A stretch of 64,000 nucleotides of DNA from an uncultured Ruminiclostridium sp. (GTDB lineage: Bacteria; Bacillota; Clostridia; Oscillospirales; Ruminococcaceae). The notes beneath the pieces were generated by a model. That model saw only the letters and a program-made list of their open reading frames with translations. It was not told the DNA's origin and made no database searches. This document shows positions 41,743 to 50,988 of the stretch, in pieces. The translations under genes and the position numbers were made by a program. The number at the start of each line of letters is the position of its first letter. The stretch's first letter is position 1. The stretch lies in NCBI GenBank assembly GCA_947629925.1, contig CANRFO010000002.1, forward strand, positions 62,001-126,000, read 5' to 3'.

Positions 41743-42079
41743 TAACAATTGAAAAGTTTAAATCCGATGAGCAAAAGTAAGTAACCGACGCAAGGTTGTC
41801 CCAGAGAGTCCCCGTTTGCTGCGAGGGGATACAAACGGTATCGGCGAATGGATTTGTGAGGAGCAGGGTGAACGCTTGAAAAGCAAGTATCCCCCGCCGA
41901 GTTTCCTGCGTTAGTGTGAAAGAGTATTAAGGCGAACGCTGCGTACTTGCAGTAAATATTGATGATTGCCGCCTTTGTACTTGTGAAAGGCGGTTTTTGA
42001 TTTAGAAAAGCCGTGAAACGGGTGGCACCGCGGAATTTTCGCCCCGACAGAGCCTAAAGGCTTTGTCGGGGCTTATTGT
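41743..42079 (+). ncRNA. T-box leader of the trp operon (tRNA-Trp sensor)
   Basis: The 14-base T-box GGGTGGCACCGCGG is at 42020-42033. A terminator follows at 42041-42079, with arms GCCCCGACAGAGCC / GGCTTTGTCGGGGC. Stem I starts with AAATCC (41760-41765), pairing with GGATTT (41850-41855), and has the AAGTAAG loop motif. The 3' side of the specifier loop reads GAA-TGG, so the specifier is TGG (Trp) at 41849-41851. Uncharged tRNA-Trp should stabilise the antiterminator and switch on trpEGDCFBA. A further hairpin (CCGCCTT / AAGGCGG, 41971-41993) followed by T5 sits where stem III is expected. Confidence 0.92.
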
Positions 42080-42098
42080 TTTGAAAAAGGAGAACGCT

Positions 42099-43571
42099 AT
42101 GCAGATAAATCTTACGCTTGAAGAGGCAAGAAAATACTGCGGGGATTACCGCTGTATCCCCCTCAGCACCGAGATATATTCCGATATGAAGACCCCTGTT
42201 GAGGTTCTGACCATACTCCAGAACGTCAGCTCTCACTGTTATATGCTGGAGAGCATAGAGGACAGGCAGAAGTGGGGAAGATACACCTTTCTGGGCTACG
42301 ACCCTAAGTCTGAGATAACCTGCCGCAGCGGGAAAATGAAAGTCACCGTTGACGGCGTGACGCAGACTTTTGAGGTGAACCACCCCGACGAAATTATCCG
42401 TCAGGTGATAAAGGACCACCTCAGCCCCTCATTACCCTCTCTCCCCACCTTTACAGGCGGACTTGTGGGCTACTTTTCCTACGATTACATAAAATACAGC
42501 GAGCCCACCCTGAACCTTGACGCAAGGGACGAGGAAAACTTCAACGACGTTGACCTTATGCTGTTTGACAAGGTGATAGCCTTTGACAACTTCCGCCAGA
42601 AAATCATTCTCATCTGCAACATTTCGGCGGACGATATAGAAAATTCCTACCAAAGCGGCGTAAAAGCCCTTGAGGAATTAAAACAGCTCATTCTCCACGG
42701 CACGCCCAAGCCTCACGTTGCGGGAAAGCTGAGATCGGATTTCCGCCCTCTTTTCAGCAAGGAGCAGTATTGCTCAATGGTTGAAAAGGCAAAGAGATAC
42801 ATTTACGAGGGTGACATTTTTCAGGTAGTCCTCAGCAACCGCCTTGAGGCGGACTACGAGGGCAGCCTGCTGGACACCTACCGTGTTCTCCGCACCTCCA
42901 ACCCCTCCCCCTATATGTTTTACTTTTCAGGCGAGGACGTGGAGATAGCGGGCGCCTCCCCCGAAACTCTTGTAAAGCTGGAAAACGGCGTTCTCCATAC
43001 CTTCCCCCTTGCGGGAACGCGCCCGAGGGGAGCGACCTCCGAGCAGGACGAAACCTTGGAAAAAGAACTTCTTGCCGACGAAAAGGAAAGAGCCGAACAT
43101 AATATGCTTGTCGACTTAGGCAGGAACGATCTGGGAAAAATAAGCAAATTCGGCACCGTCGAGGTGGAAAAATATATGTCTATCGAGCGCTACTCCCATG
43201 TAATGCACATCGGCTCCACCGTCAGGGGAACGATACGGGAAGACAAGACCGCCGCCGACGCAGTTAACGCCGTTCTCCCCGCAGGAACGCTTTCGGGAGC
43301 GCCGAAGATAAGAGCCTGCGAGATAATAAACGAGCTTGAAAACAACAAGCGGGGCATTTACGGCGGAGCTATCGGTTACCTTGATTTTACTGGCAACCTT
43401 GACACCTGTATTGCCATAAGGATAGCCTTCAAGAAGAACGGAAAAGTTTTCGTCCGTTCGGGAGCGGGGATAGTTGCTGACAGCGTTCCCGAAAACGAGT
43501 ACAACGAGTGCATAAACAAAGCCAAAGCCGTGCTGAAAGCCCTTGAAACAGCAGGCAAAGGCCTGGAGTAA
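42099..43571 (+). CDS. trpE: Anthranilate synthase component I
   Basis: A 490-residue TrpE. The N-terminal half contains the tryptophan feedback site region LLESIEDRQKWGRYTFLG (read here as YMLESIEDR). The chorismate-binding half carries IFQVVLSNR, SPYMFYF, GTRPRGAT, HNMLVDLGRNDLG and GAPKIRA. Together with TrpG it makes anthranilate from chorismate and glutamine. ATG 42099 follows AAAAAGGAG. First gene of the trp operon behind the T-box. Confidence 0.97.
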   Translation: MQINLTLEEARKYCGDYRCIPLSTEIYSDMKTPVEVLTILQNVSSHCYMLESIEDRQKWGRYTFLGYDPKSEITCRSGKMKVTVDGVTQTFEVNHPDEIIRQVIKDHLSPSLPSLPTFTGGLVGYFSYDYIKYSEPTLNLDARDEENFNDVDLMLFDKVIAFDNFRQKIILICNISADDIENSYQSGVKALEELKQLILHGTPKPHVAGKLRSDFRPLFSKEQYCSMVEKAKRYIYEGDIFQVVLSNRLEADYEGSLLDTYRVLRTSNPSPYMFYFSGEDVEIAGASPETLVKLENGVLHTFPLAGTRPRGATSEQDETLEKELLADEKERAEHNMLVDLGRNDLGKISKFGTVEVEKYMSIERYSHVMHIGSTVRGTIREDKTAADAVNAVLPAGTLSGAPKIRACEIINELENNKRGIYGGAIGYLDFTGNLDTCIAIRIAFKKNGKVFVRSGAGIVADSVPENEYNECINKAKAVLKALETAGKGLE

Positions 43572-43583
43572 GGCGGTGAAGAT

Positions 43584-44153
43584 ATGATCTTGCTGATAGA
43601 CAATTACGACAGCTTTTCCTACAATCTTTATCAGCTTGTAGGTTCGGTAGACCCCGACATAAAGGTGATAAGAAACGACGATATGACCGCTGAGGAGATA
43701 AAAGCGCTTGCCCCCGGAAGAATAATCTTATCCCCCGGTCCCGGAAAGCCCTCCGACGCAGGCGTCTGCATTGACGTTGTGAAAAAATGCGGCGGCAGTA
43801 TCCCTATCTTGGGCGTATGTCTGGGACATCAGGCTATATGCGAGGCATTCGGTGCAACTGTTTCCTACGCAAAACAGCTTATGCACGGGAAAATGTCTAA
43901 AGTTGAAATAGATACCACGGTCCCGCTTTTCAAAGGACTTCCCAAAGTGATAGACGCCGCCCGTTATCACTCCCTTGCGGCGATAGAGGAAACGGTAAAG
44001 TCCCCGCTGAAGGTCACCGCCCGCACCGTGGACGGCGAAATAATGGCAGTACAGCACGAACAGTACCCCATTTACGGCGTACAGTTTCACCCCGAGTCAA
44101 TACTTACCCCAATGGGTAAAAAAATACTGGAAAATTTTCTTGCAAATGATTGA
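43584..44153 (+). CDS. trpG: Anthranilate synthase component II (glutamine amidotransferase)
   Basis: A 189-residue class I glutamine amidotransferase: the oxyanion region SPGPGKPSDAG, catalytic Cys in GVCLGHQAI, and His-Glu in FHPESI. It delivers ammonia to TrpE. Not fused to TrpD. ATG after GGCGGTGAAGAT, 12 bases past trpE. Confidence 0.97.
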   Translation: MILLIDNYDSFSYNLYQLVGSVDPDIKVIRNDDMTAEEIKALAPGRIILSPGPGKPSDAGVCIDVVKKCGGSIPILGVCLGHQAICEAFGATVSYAKQLMHGKMSKVEIDTTVPLFKGLPKVIDAARYHSLAAIEETVKSPLKVTARTVDGEIMAVQHEQYPIYGVQFHPESILTPMGKKILENFLAND

Positions 44154-44167
44154 AAGGAGAAACCACA

Positions 44168-45181
44168 ATGATCAAAGAAGCAATAGTAAAGCTGATAAAC
44201 AAGGAGGATCTTCCCTCCGAAACAGTTGAGCAGGTAATGGACGAGATAATGACGGGTCAGGCGAGCCAGATACTTATGGCGTCCTACCTCACCGCCCTTG
44301 AAGCAAAAGGCGCAACGGTAGAGGAAATAACCGCCTCTGCAAAGGGAATGAGAAAGGCGGGAACCCTTTTAAAGCACAAGGACGTTGTTTTTGAGATAGT
44401 GGGAACAGGCGGCGACCGCTCCAATTCCTTCAACATCTCCACCACCTCTTCCATAGTGATAGCTTCCGCAGGCGTAAAGGTAGCAAAGCACGGCAACCGC
44501 GCCGCCTCCAGCAAATCAGGCGCAGCCGACTGTTTTGAGGCTTTGGGCGTGAAGATAGCTCTTGAAGTGGAGCAGATGGAGCAGGTGCTCGAGGAATGTG
44601 GAATGTGCTTCCTTTTCGCTCAGAAATACCATTCGGCCATGAAATATGTAGGACCCGTGAGAAAAGAGCTTGGCATAAAGACCGTTTTCAACATCTTAGG
44701 ACCTCTCACCAACCCTGCCGCCGCCGAAAGGGAAGTGATGGGCGTTTATGATGAGAGCCTTGTGGAGCCCCTCGCTCACGTTCTCTCAAATCTGGGCGTA
44801 AAAAGAGGAATGACCGTTTACGGCACTGACCGTCTTGACGAAGTTTCAATCAGCGCACCTACGAAAATATGCGAATTTGATGACAATAATTTCAAGACCT
44901 ACACCATAAAGCCCGAGGACTTCGGTCTTGCAACTGCCGACAAATCAGAGATAACAGGCGGCAGCGGTGAGGACAACGCCAAGATAACCTTAGGCATACT
45001 TAAAGGCGAAATAAAAGGCGCAAAGCGCGACGTGGTACTGCTCAACTCCGCCTGCGGACTTTACGCCGCAGGAAAAGCGGAAAGTATCGCCGAGGGTGTA
45101 AAGCAGGCAGCAGAGCTTATCGACAGCGGAAAAGCCCTGCAAAAGCTGAACGACTTTATCGCCGCCACAAATAAATTCTGA
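44168..45181 (+). CDS. trpD: Anthranilate phosphoribosyltransferase
   Basis: A 337-residue TrpD. The phosphoribosyl-diphosphate loop is GTGGDRSNSFNIST, followed by KHGNRAASSKSGAADCFEALG and the KYVGPVRKELGIKTVFNILGPL region. It joins anthranilate to PRPP. ATG 44168 is preceded by AAAGGAG; an in-frame TTG at 44150 lies upstream of that site and is not the start. Confidence 0.97.
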   Translation: MIKEAIVKLINKEDLPSETVEQVMDEIMTGQASQILMASYLTALEAKGATVEEITASAKGMRKAGTLLKHKDVVFEIVGTGGDRSNSFNISTTSSIVIASAGVKVAKHGNRAASSKSGAADCFEALGVKIALEVEQMEQVLEECGMCFLFAQKYHSAMKYVGPVRKELGIKTVFNILGPLTNPAAAEREVMGVYDESLVEPLAHVLSNLGVKRGMTVYGTDRLDEVSISAPTKICEFDDNNFKTYTIKPEDFGLATADKSEITGGSGEDNAKITLGILKGEIKGAKRDVVLLNSACGLYAAGKAESIAEGVKQAAELIDSGKALQKLNDFIAATNKF

Positions 45182-45195
45182 TAACGGAGCAAACA

Positions 45196-45978
45196 ATGAT
45201 ACTTGACGATATAGCGGTATACCGCCGTCAGCAGCTTGAACGGGAAAAATCCGCCTGTTCTTCTGAGGAGATGAAAAAAGCCGCCGAAAAGCTGTCAGTC
45301 CCCTGCAAGGACTTTGCGGGAGCGCTGAAAGCGCAGGGGCTTTCGGTGATAGCCGAGGTGAAAAAAGCCTCCCCCTCAAAAGGCGTGATACAGCCGAAAT
45401 TCGACCCTGTTTCCACAGCGGCGCAGTACGAGCAGGCGGGCGCAAGAGCAGTTTCCTGCCTTACCGAGGAGCATTACTTTCAGGGCAGCTCGAAATATCT
45501 GCGAATGATACGGGAAAAAATATCCCTCCCCATTCTCCGCAAGGATTTCATCATCGACCCCTATCAGATATACGAGGCAAAGGTGATAGGAGCCGATGCG
45601 ATACTCCTCATTTCCGCAGTGCTTGACACGAAAACCATAAGAGAATATAATAAGATAGCAACTTCGCTGGGACTTTTCGTCCTTGCTGAAAGCCACAACG
45701 AGGAGGAGCTTGACAGCGTTCTTGAGGCGGGCTGTGATATAATCGGCATAAACAACCGCAACCTGAAGACCTTTGAGGTGAGCCTTGAAACCACCGTTCG
45801 CCTTGCTGAAAAGGTCCCGAAAGGCTATACGATAGTTTCCGAAAGCGGGATAAAGGACAGCGAGGATATAAAGCTGCTCCTTTCCTGCGGCGCGGACGCC
45901 GTGCTGATAGGCGAAACGCTTATGCGAAGCGGCAATATCGCCGAAACCTTGAAAACTTTGGGTGATACCCGATGGTGA
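45196..45978 (+). CDS. trpC: Indole-3-glycerol phosphate synthase
   Basis: A 260-residue TIM-barrel enzyme with the signature IAEVKKASPSKG near residue 53, ILRKDFIIDPYQI, ESHNEEELD, IGINNRNLKTF and VSESGIK. It closes the indole ring from CdRP. A stand-alone TrpC, not fused to TrpF, whose gene it overlaps by 7 bases. Confidence 0.97.
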   Translation: MILDDIAVYRRQQLEREKSACSSEEMKKAAEKLSVPCKDFAGALKAQGLSVIAEVKKASPSKGVIQPKFDPVSTAAQYEQAGARAVSCLTEEHYFQGSSKYLRMIREKISLPILRKDFIIDPYQIYEAKVIGADAILLISAVLDTKTIREYNKIATSLGLFVLAESHNEEELDSVLEAGCDIIGINNRNLKTFEVSLETTVRLAEKVPKGYTIVSESGIKDSEDIKLLLSCGADAVLIGETLMRSGNIAETLKTLGDTRW

Positions 45979-46589
45979 AGATAAAAATATGCGGTATGCG
46001 CCGTCAGCAGGACATAGAATACATCAACAGATATTCCCCCGATTATGCGGGATTTATCCTGTCAGCGGGCTTTAAAAGGAGCATTGAATATCAGACCTTT
46101 CTGACCCTCTCCGCAAGCCTTGACAGCGGCATAAAAAAAGTGGGCGTATTCGTAAACGAGCCTTTGGAAAATATTCTGGAGCATTACGCCGAAAAGCTCG
46201 ACGTGATACAGCTCCACGGCGACGAAAACGCAGATTTTGTGAACTCCCTGCGGAAAAATTTCAGCGGCGAAATATGGAAAGCGGTTCGTGCCTCATCGCC
46301 CGACGTTATCGAGAAAGCCGACAAACTGAACTGCGATAAGCTGCTCATCGACAGCTACGTCAAGGGACTTGTAGGCGGAACGGGAAAAACCGCCGACCTT
46401 GACATTATAAAAAAAGCGGTTTTCCACAAGGAATTTTTCCTTGCGGGCGGACTTGACAGCAAAAACGTCGCCGCCGCAATAAAAGCAGTAAACCCTTACG
46501 GCGTTGATTTTTCAGGCTCGGTGGAAACTGACGGCTGCAAAGATGAAAATAAAATCAAACATATAATAGAAATTATCAGGAGGATTTGA
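45972..46589 (+). CDS. trpF: Phosphoribosylanthranilate isomerase
   Basis: A 205-residue TIM barrel. The catalytic Cys is in KICGMRR, the general acid Asp region is VIQLHGDE, and [17 protein letters not shown] with [12 protein letters not shown] complete the family pattern. Translationally coupled to trpC by overlap; GTG 45975 is an alternative start one codon later. Confidence 0.96.
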   Translation: MVKIKICGMRRQQDIEYINRYSPDYAGFILSAGFKRSIEYQTFLTLSASLDSGIKKVGVFVNEPLENILEHYAEKLDVIQLHGDENADFVNSLRKNFSGEIWKAVRASSPDVIEKADKLNCDKLLIDSYVKGLVGGTGKTADLDIIKKAVFHKEFFLAGGLDSKNVAAAIKAVNPYGVDFSGSVETDGCKDENKIKHIIEIIRRI

Positions 46590-46590
46590 C

Positions 46591-47778
46591 ATGGGAAAAG
46601 TAGGAAGATACGGAGAATACGGCGGACAGTATATCCCCGAAACTGTAATGAACGCCGTTCACGAGCTTGAAGAAGCGTATGACAGATACAAGGACGACCC
46701 CGAATTCAAAGCGGAGCTTGCCGAGCTTTACCGCACCTATGCGGGCAGACCCTCTCTGCTTTACTATGCCGACAAAATGACAAAGGATCTTGGCGGCTGC
46801 AAGATATATCTGAAACGTGAGGACCTGAACCACACAGGCGCACACAAGATAAACAACGTTCTGGGTCAGCTCCTTCTTGCAAAGAAAATGGGGAAGAAAA
46901 GGATAATCGCCGAAACAGGCGCAGGACAGCACGGCGTTGCCACAGCTACCGTCTGCGCTCTTATGGGACTTCAGTGCTGCGTATATATGGGCAGCACCGA
47001 CGTTGAAAGACAGTCCCTTAACGTGTACAGAATGAAGCTGTTAGGCTCCGAGGTAGTATCGGTAGACAGCGGCACAGCCACCCTTAAAGACGCGATAAAC
47101 GAGGCTTTCCGTGACTGGACGACAAATATCGAGACCACCTTTTACTGCATAGGCTCCGCCGTTGGACCTCACCCCTATCCCGAAATGGTAAGGGATTTTC
47201 AGAAGGTCATCGGCGAGGAGATAAGAGCCCAGCTTATGGAGCGTGAGGGCAAATTGCCCGACTGCGTTGTAGCCTGCGTAGGCGGCGGCTCCAACTCAAT
47301 AGGCACTTTCTACGATTTCATAAATGAAAGCTCCGTCCGCCTTATAGGAGCAGAAGCGGCAGGGCTCGGCATAGATACCGACAAGCACGCCGCAACTATT
47401 TCAAAAGGCACCACAGGCATATTCCACGGAATGAAGTCCGTATTTTTGCAGGACGAATTTGGTCAGATAGCCCCCGTTTACTCCATCTCCGCAGGACTTG
47501 ACTATCCCGGCATAGGACCCGAACACGCTCAACTCTGGAAAACAGGCAGAGCTGAATATGTTGCAATCACCGATGAAGAGGCGGTACAGGCGTTTGAGTA
47601 CCTCTCCCGCACTGAGGGGATAATCCCCGCTATCGAGTCCGCACATGCAGTAGCGGCGGCGCTGAAAATCGCTCCCACCATGGGAAAGGATCAGATAATG
47701 GTCATAAACATTTCGGGACGCGGCGACAAGGACGTTTATTCCGTCGCCAGATACCGCGGAGTACATCTGGAGAACTGA
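46591..47778 (+). CDS. trpB: Tryptophan synthase beta subunit
   Basis: A 395-residue TrpB (TrpB1 type). The PLP lysine is in HTGAHKINN near residue 90, the catalytic Glu in ETGAGQHG, the phosphate loop in GGGSNSIG. It condenses indole with serine. ATG follows AGGAGGATTTGAC, starting one base after the trpF stop. Confidence 0.98.
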   Translation: MGKVGRYGEYGGQYIPETVMNAVHELEEAYDRYKDDPEFKAELAELYRTYAGRPSLLYYADKMTKDLGGCKIYLKREDLNHTGAHKINNVLGQLLLAKKMGKKRIIAETGAGQHGVATATVCALMGLQCCVYMGSTDVERQSLNVYRMKLLGSEVVSVDSGTATLKDAINEAFRDWTTNIETTFYCIGSAVGPHPYPEMVRDFQKVIGEEIRAQLMEREGKLPDCVVACVGGGSNSIGTFYDFINESSVRLIGAEAAGLGIDTDKHAATISKGTTGIFHGMKSVFLQDEFGQIAPVYSISAGLDYPGIGPEHAQLWKTGRAEYVAITDEEAVQAFEYLSRTEGIIPAIESAHAVAAALKIAPTMGKDQIMVINISGRGDKDVYSVARYRGVHLEN

Positions 47779-47794
47779 GAAAGGAAACAGTAAA

Positions 47795-48583
47795 ATGAAC
47801 AGAATAGATAACTGCTTTGAACAGCTTAAAGCGCAGGGGAGAAAAGCCCTTATCGCCTTTATCACGGCGGGCGACCCCGACCTTGACACCACGGAAAAGA
47901 CCGTGCTTAAAATGTACGACTGCGGCGCAGATATAATCGAGCTTGGCGTGCCCTTTTCCGACCCCGTCGCCGAGGGCGTAACGATACAGAAAGCCTCTAT
48001 CCGTTCCCTCAAAGGCGGAACTAACCTGAACAAGATATTCGACACCGTGGTAAAAATAAGAGAGCAGACCGACAAGCCCCTTATGCTGATGATGTACATA
48101 AACACAATTTTCGGCTACGGCACCGAGAGATTTTTCAGAAACTGCCAGATAGCGGGTATCGACGGCGTTATCGTCCCCGACGTACCCTACGAGGAGCGTG
48201 AGGAAACTCAGGAGTACGCCGAAAAATACGGCATAATCACCGTGAACCTTGTCGCTCCCACCTCTCACGACAGAATAAAGGAGATAGCTTCTCACAGCAA
48301 GGGCTTCCTCTACTGCGTTTCTTCCACAGGCGTAACAGGCGTCCGCAGCGATTACAGCACCGACTTTGACGAATTTTTCGGCTTGATAAAAGAAAACGCC
48401 TCCTGCCCATACGCAGTGGGCTTCGGTATCTCAGGTCCCGAACAGGCGAAGAAAATGTCCTCCTACTGCGACGGCGTAATAATCGGCTCCGCCATAGTCG
48501 GAATAATGGAGGAACACGGCGCGGATTCCGAAGGACCCGTCGGCGAGTTTATCACATCAGTCAGAGCGGCATTGGACAGCTGA
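47795..48583 (+). CDS. trpA: Tryptophan synthase alpha subunit
   Basis: A 262-residue TrpA: FITAGDPDLD, the catalytic Glu in IIELGVPFSDPVAEG, Asp in IDGVIVPDVPYEE, and VSSTGVTGVRS. It releases indole from indole-3-glycerol phosphate and channels it to TrpB. PFSDPVAEG has Glu where most families show Asp-Gly. Last gene of the operon; ends before a strong terminator. Confidence 0.97.
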   Translation: MNRIDNCFEQLKAQGRKALIAFITAGDPDLDTTEKTVLKMYDCGADIIELGVPFSDPVAEGVTIQKASIRSLKGGTNLNKIFDTVVKIREQTDKPLMLMMYINTIFGYGTERFFRNCQIAGIDGVIVPDVPYEEREETQEYAEKYGIITVNLVAPTSHDRIKEIASHSKGFLYCVSSTGVTGVRSDYSTDFDEFFGLIKENASCPYAVGFGISGPEQAKKMSSYCDGVIIGSAIVGIMEEHGADSEGPVGEFITSVRAALDS

Positions 48584-48623
48584 AAAAACGGCTTTGCTGC
48601 TCAGCATGGGAATAACAGCTGAA

Positions 48624-48657
48624 AAAACCGCTCTCACAGCCTGTGAGAGCGGTTTTG
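48624..48657. terminator. Terminator of the trp operon, bidirectional
   Basis: AAACCGCTCTCACAG / TGTGAGAGCGGTTTT, a stem of about 14 bp with only two unpaired bases. It also abuts the stop codon of the leftward oxidoreductase gene. Confidence 0.93.
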
Positions 48658-48659
48658 CA

Positions 48660-49625
48660 TTATTCAAACGGATATTTTACTCCCCATTTTTCCCTTAGTC
48701 CGTCCATTATCCCCAACATTTTCAGCGTTTCGCTTTGAGGCATTTCATTCGTTTCGCATTTTCCCTGCGCTATTGCGTCCAGCGCCGCCTGCACCTCAAA
48801 TTCAAATCCGCTTATTTCCTTCGGAGAGTTTATTTCATATCTCTTGTCGCCGTTTACCACGGTGATTTTTCTTATATCGAGAATGTAGTCTGCTTCAATG
48901 CGTCCCGTAGTGCCGTATATCACTCCTGACCAGCTTGATTCGGATAAAATGCTGCTGGCAAGTATCGCCATCTTGCCGTCCTTGTAGGTTATGACGAATC
49001 CGTTCTGCGCGTCAACTCCCTTTTCGGTGAGCACGGCGCTGCTGTCTATCCTTTCAATTTCGGAGCCTATCATCATAGAAGCAAAGTTCAGCGGATAAAT
49101 TCCTATATCAAGGAGCGCGCCGCCTGCAAGCTCAGGCTCTGTCAGCCTCGGCACTTTTGTGAGGAAGCCGCCTGCCTCGGCGGTGACGGAGGTGACTTCA
49201 CCTATCGCTCCGTCGTTTATAAGCTCAAGTATTTTCTTTTTCATCGGGTGGAACCTTGTCCACAGCGCTTCGCCTGCAAAAAGCCCCTTTTCTCTTGCTT
49301 TAGAGAAAACCTTTTCAGCCTGACTGACGTTTACCGCGAAAGGCTTTTCCACAAGCACATTTCTCCCTTTTTCAAGGCAGAGCAGCGCATTTTCTGCGTG
49401 TGCGCTGTGAGGCGTCGCAACATAAACAAGGTCGATATCCTCGTCCTCTGCAAGCTCTTCATAGCTGCCGTAAGCTTTCTGCGCGTTATATTCAAGGGCA
49501 AAAGCCTTTGCCTTTTCAAGGCTTCGGCTCGCCACGGCATACAGCTCCACACCGTCCATCTCGTTCAGCGTGTATGCCATTTTTCTTGCAATTGTGCCTG
49601 TTCCGATTATTCCCGCTTTATACAT
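48660..49625 (-). CDS. Gfo/Idh/MocA family NAD(P)-dependent oxidoreductase
   Basis: A 321-residue protein. The Rossmann domain begins AGIIGTGTIARKMA, followed by the family motif VYVATPHSAHAENALLCLEKG, the catalytic-lysine motif VEKPFAVN and a C-terminal alpha/beta domain with GGALLDIGIYPL. It is similar to dehydrogenases acting on sugars or trans-dihydrodiols; the substrate cannot be told from sequence. I start at ATG 49625, 7 bases after AAAGGAA; a longer in-frame reading to 49649 overlaps the peptidase gene without support. Confidence 0.88.
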   Translation of the reverse strand: MYKAGIIGTGTIARKMAYTLNEMDGVELYAVASRSLEKAKAFALEYNAQKAYGSYEELAEDEDIDLVYVATPHSAHAENALLCLEKGRNVLVEKPFAVNVSQAEKVFSKAREKGLFAGEALWTRFHPMKKKILELINDGAIGEVTSVTAEAGGFLTKVPRLTEPELAGGALLDIGIYPLNFASMMIGSEIERIDSSAVLTEKGVDAQNGFVITYKDGKMAILASSILSESSWSGVIYGTTGRIEADYILDIRKITVVNGDKRYEINSPKEISGFEFEVQAALDAIAQGKCETNEMPQSETLKMLGIMDGLREKWGVKYPFE

Positions 49626-49627
49626 TT

Positions 49628-50986
49628 TCAGTTCCTTTCTCCGCCGCAAAGTTTTATTATCGCTTTTGCGTAAATTTCCGCAGAGGTGAGCAGACTGCTT
49701 ATTACGGCTCTTTCATCTGCTCCGTGTATTCGGTTGTCCTCTCCTTCAAATTCGGGTCCGAACGCAACGCCTCCTTCTATCCCGTGAACATAAGTCCCGC
49801 CGCCGATAGCCTTGCAGTAGGCGGGAAGTCCTGTCACTCCGCCGTATACTTCAAGAAGCGTCTTTACAAAATCGCCCTGCGTATCCACAGTGTGCGGCTC
49901 ATTTCCAACTGCTGAGAACATTTTGAAGCCCGCTTTTTCCGCCGAAGCCCCGAAGCTTTCGGTCACCTTCGCCTTTGTGAGAGAAACGGGGTATCTCATG
50001 TCCGCCTTGCAGGTGAGCTTTCCGTTTTCAAAATCAATTATGCTGAACACGCAGGTGGTAGCTCCCGAATCGTCTTTGCAGGCAAGTCCCAGCGATTTTC
50101 CGTCGGTTTCGCCGTGAGGGAACATTTTCAGCAATCCGTCTGTCATTTTACGGTCATTTTCGGGAAGCTCCGATCCTGCAAGAACGCTCAAAAGCTTGGT
50201 AAAAGCGTTTTCCCCCTGTTCAGGCATTGAGGCGTGAGCGGAAACGCCCTTGCAGACTATTTCGGTCACTCCGTTTTCGTATTTTGCACAGACCCCTTCG
50301 CCGCTTATCACTACGTTTCCTTTCAGCACAGCCGTCACCTCAGACGGAACAGCGTTCACCACTGTGCCGCCCTTTATGCTGATTATTTCTGAACAGGAAA
50401 AATCTCCGCCGAAAGCAAATCTCATCATTCCTTTTTCGGTGGTTATAATGGGAAAATCCGCGTCGGGAGTAAATACCATGGGAGGCATTTTCGCCCTTTC
50501 GCAGTAAGCCTCGATATCCTTTTCGCTCCCTGTTTCCTCCGAGCAGCCCGCTATGAGCCGAACATTCTTTTTCAGCCTGTATCCGCATTCCTTGACCGCC
50601 TTCATGGCGAACAGCGCCGCCAGCAGCGGTCCCTTATCGTCGGTAACGCCTCTTCCGTACCAGAAACCGTCCTGTTCCGTCACTGCGAACGGAGGAAAGC
50701 TCCAGTCCTTTTCCGTAACGGGTACAACGTCAAGATGAGCCAGTATGCCCAGCTCAGGCTCGCCGTTTTCGTACATATCCGCGCTTCCCGCGTAGTAGTC
50801 GTAATTTTGTACGGAAAATCCGTTTTCCCCGCATATTTTCAGAAACTCGTCCAGAACCTCGCCGCATTTTTTCCCGAAAGGATATTTTCCGTCGGCGTCG
50901 GCGCTTACCGACGGGATCTTTACCAGCCGTTCCAGAGCGGTCCTGAACTGCTCCCTGCTGTTTTCAATGTACTGCTTTATTTCCAC
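49628..50986 (-). CDS. M20 family dipeptidase (PepV/Sapep-like)
   Basis: A 452-residue zinc peptidase. First metal site LAHLDVVP (His, Asp), bridging Asp in GRGVTDDKGP, catalytic Glu-Glu in GCSEETGSEKD, then Asp in TPDADFP and a late His in the HGIEGGVAFGPEFEGED stretch. The inserted lid domain spans about 180-330. It is predicted to hydrolyse dipeptides in the cytoplasm. GTG start 2 bases after the upstream stop, with AAAAGGAG 12 bases ahead. Co-transcribed with both neighbours. Confidence 0.92.
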   Translation of the reverse strand: MEIKQYIENSREQFRTALERLVKIPSVSADADGKYPFGKKCGEVLDEFLKICGENGFSVQNYDYYAGSADMYENGEPELGILAHLDVVPVTEKDWSFPPFAVTEQDGFWYGRGVTDDKGPLLAALFAMKAVKECGYRLKKNVRLIAGCSEETGSEKDIEAYCERAKMPPMVFTPDADFPIITTEKGMMRFAFGGDFSCSEIISIKGGTVVNAVPSEVTAVLKGNVVISGEGVCAKYENGVTEIVCKGVSAHASMPEQGENAFTKLLSVLAGSELPENDRKMTDGLLKMFPHGETDGKSLGLACKDDSGATTCVFSIIDFENGKLTCKADMRYPVSLTKAKVTESFGASAEKAGFKMFSAVGNEPHTVDTQGDFVKTLLEVYGGVTGLPAYCKAIGGGTYVHGIEGGVAFGPEFEGEDNRIHGADERAVISSLLTSAEIYAKAIIKLCGGERN

Positions 50987-50988
50987 CG

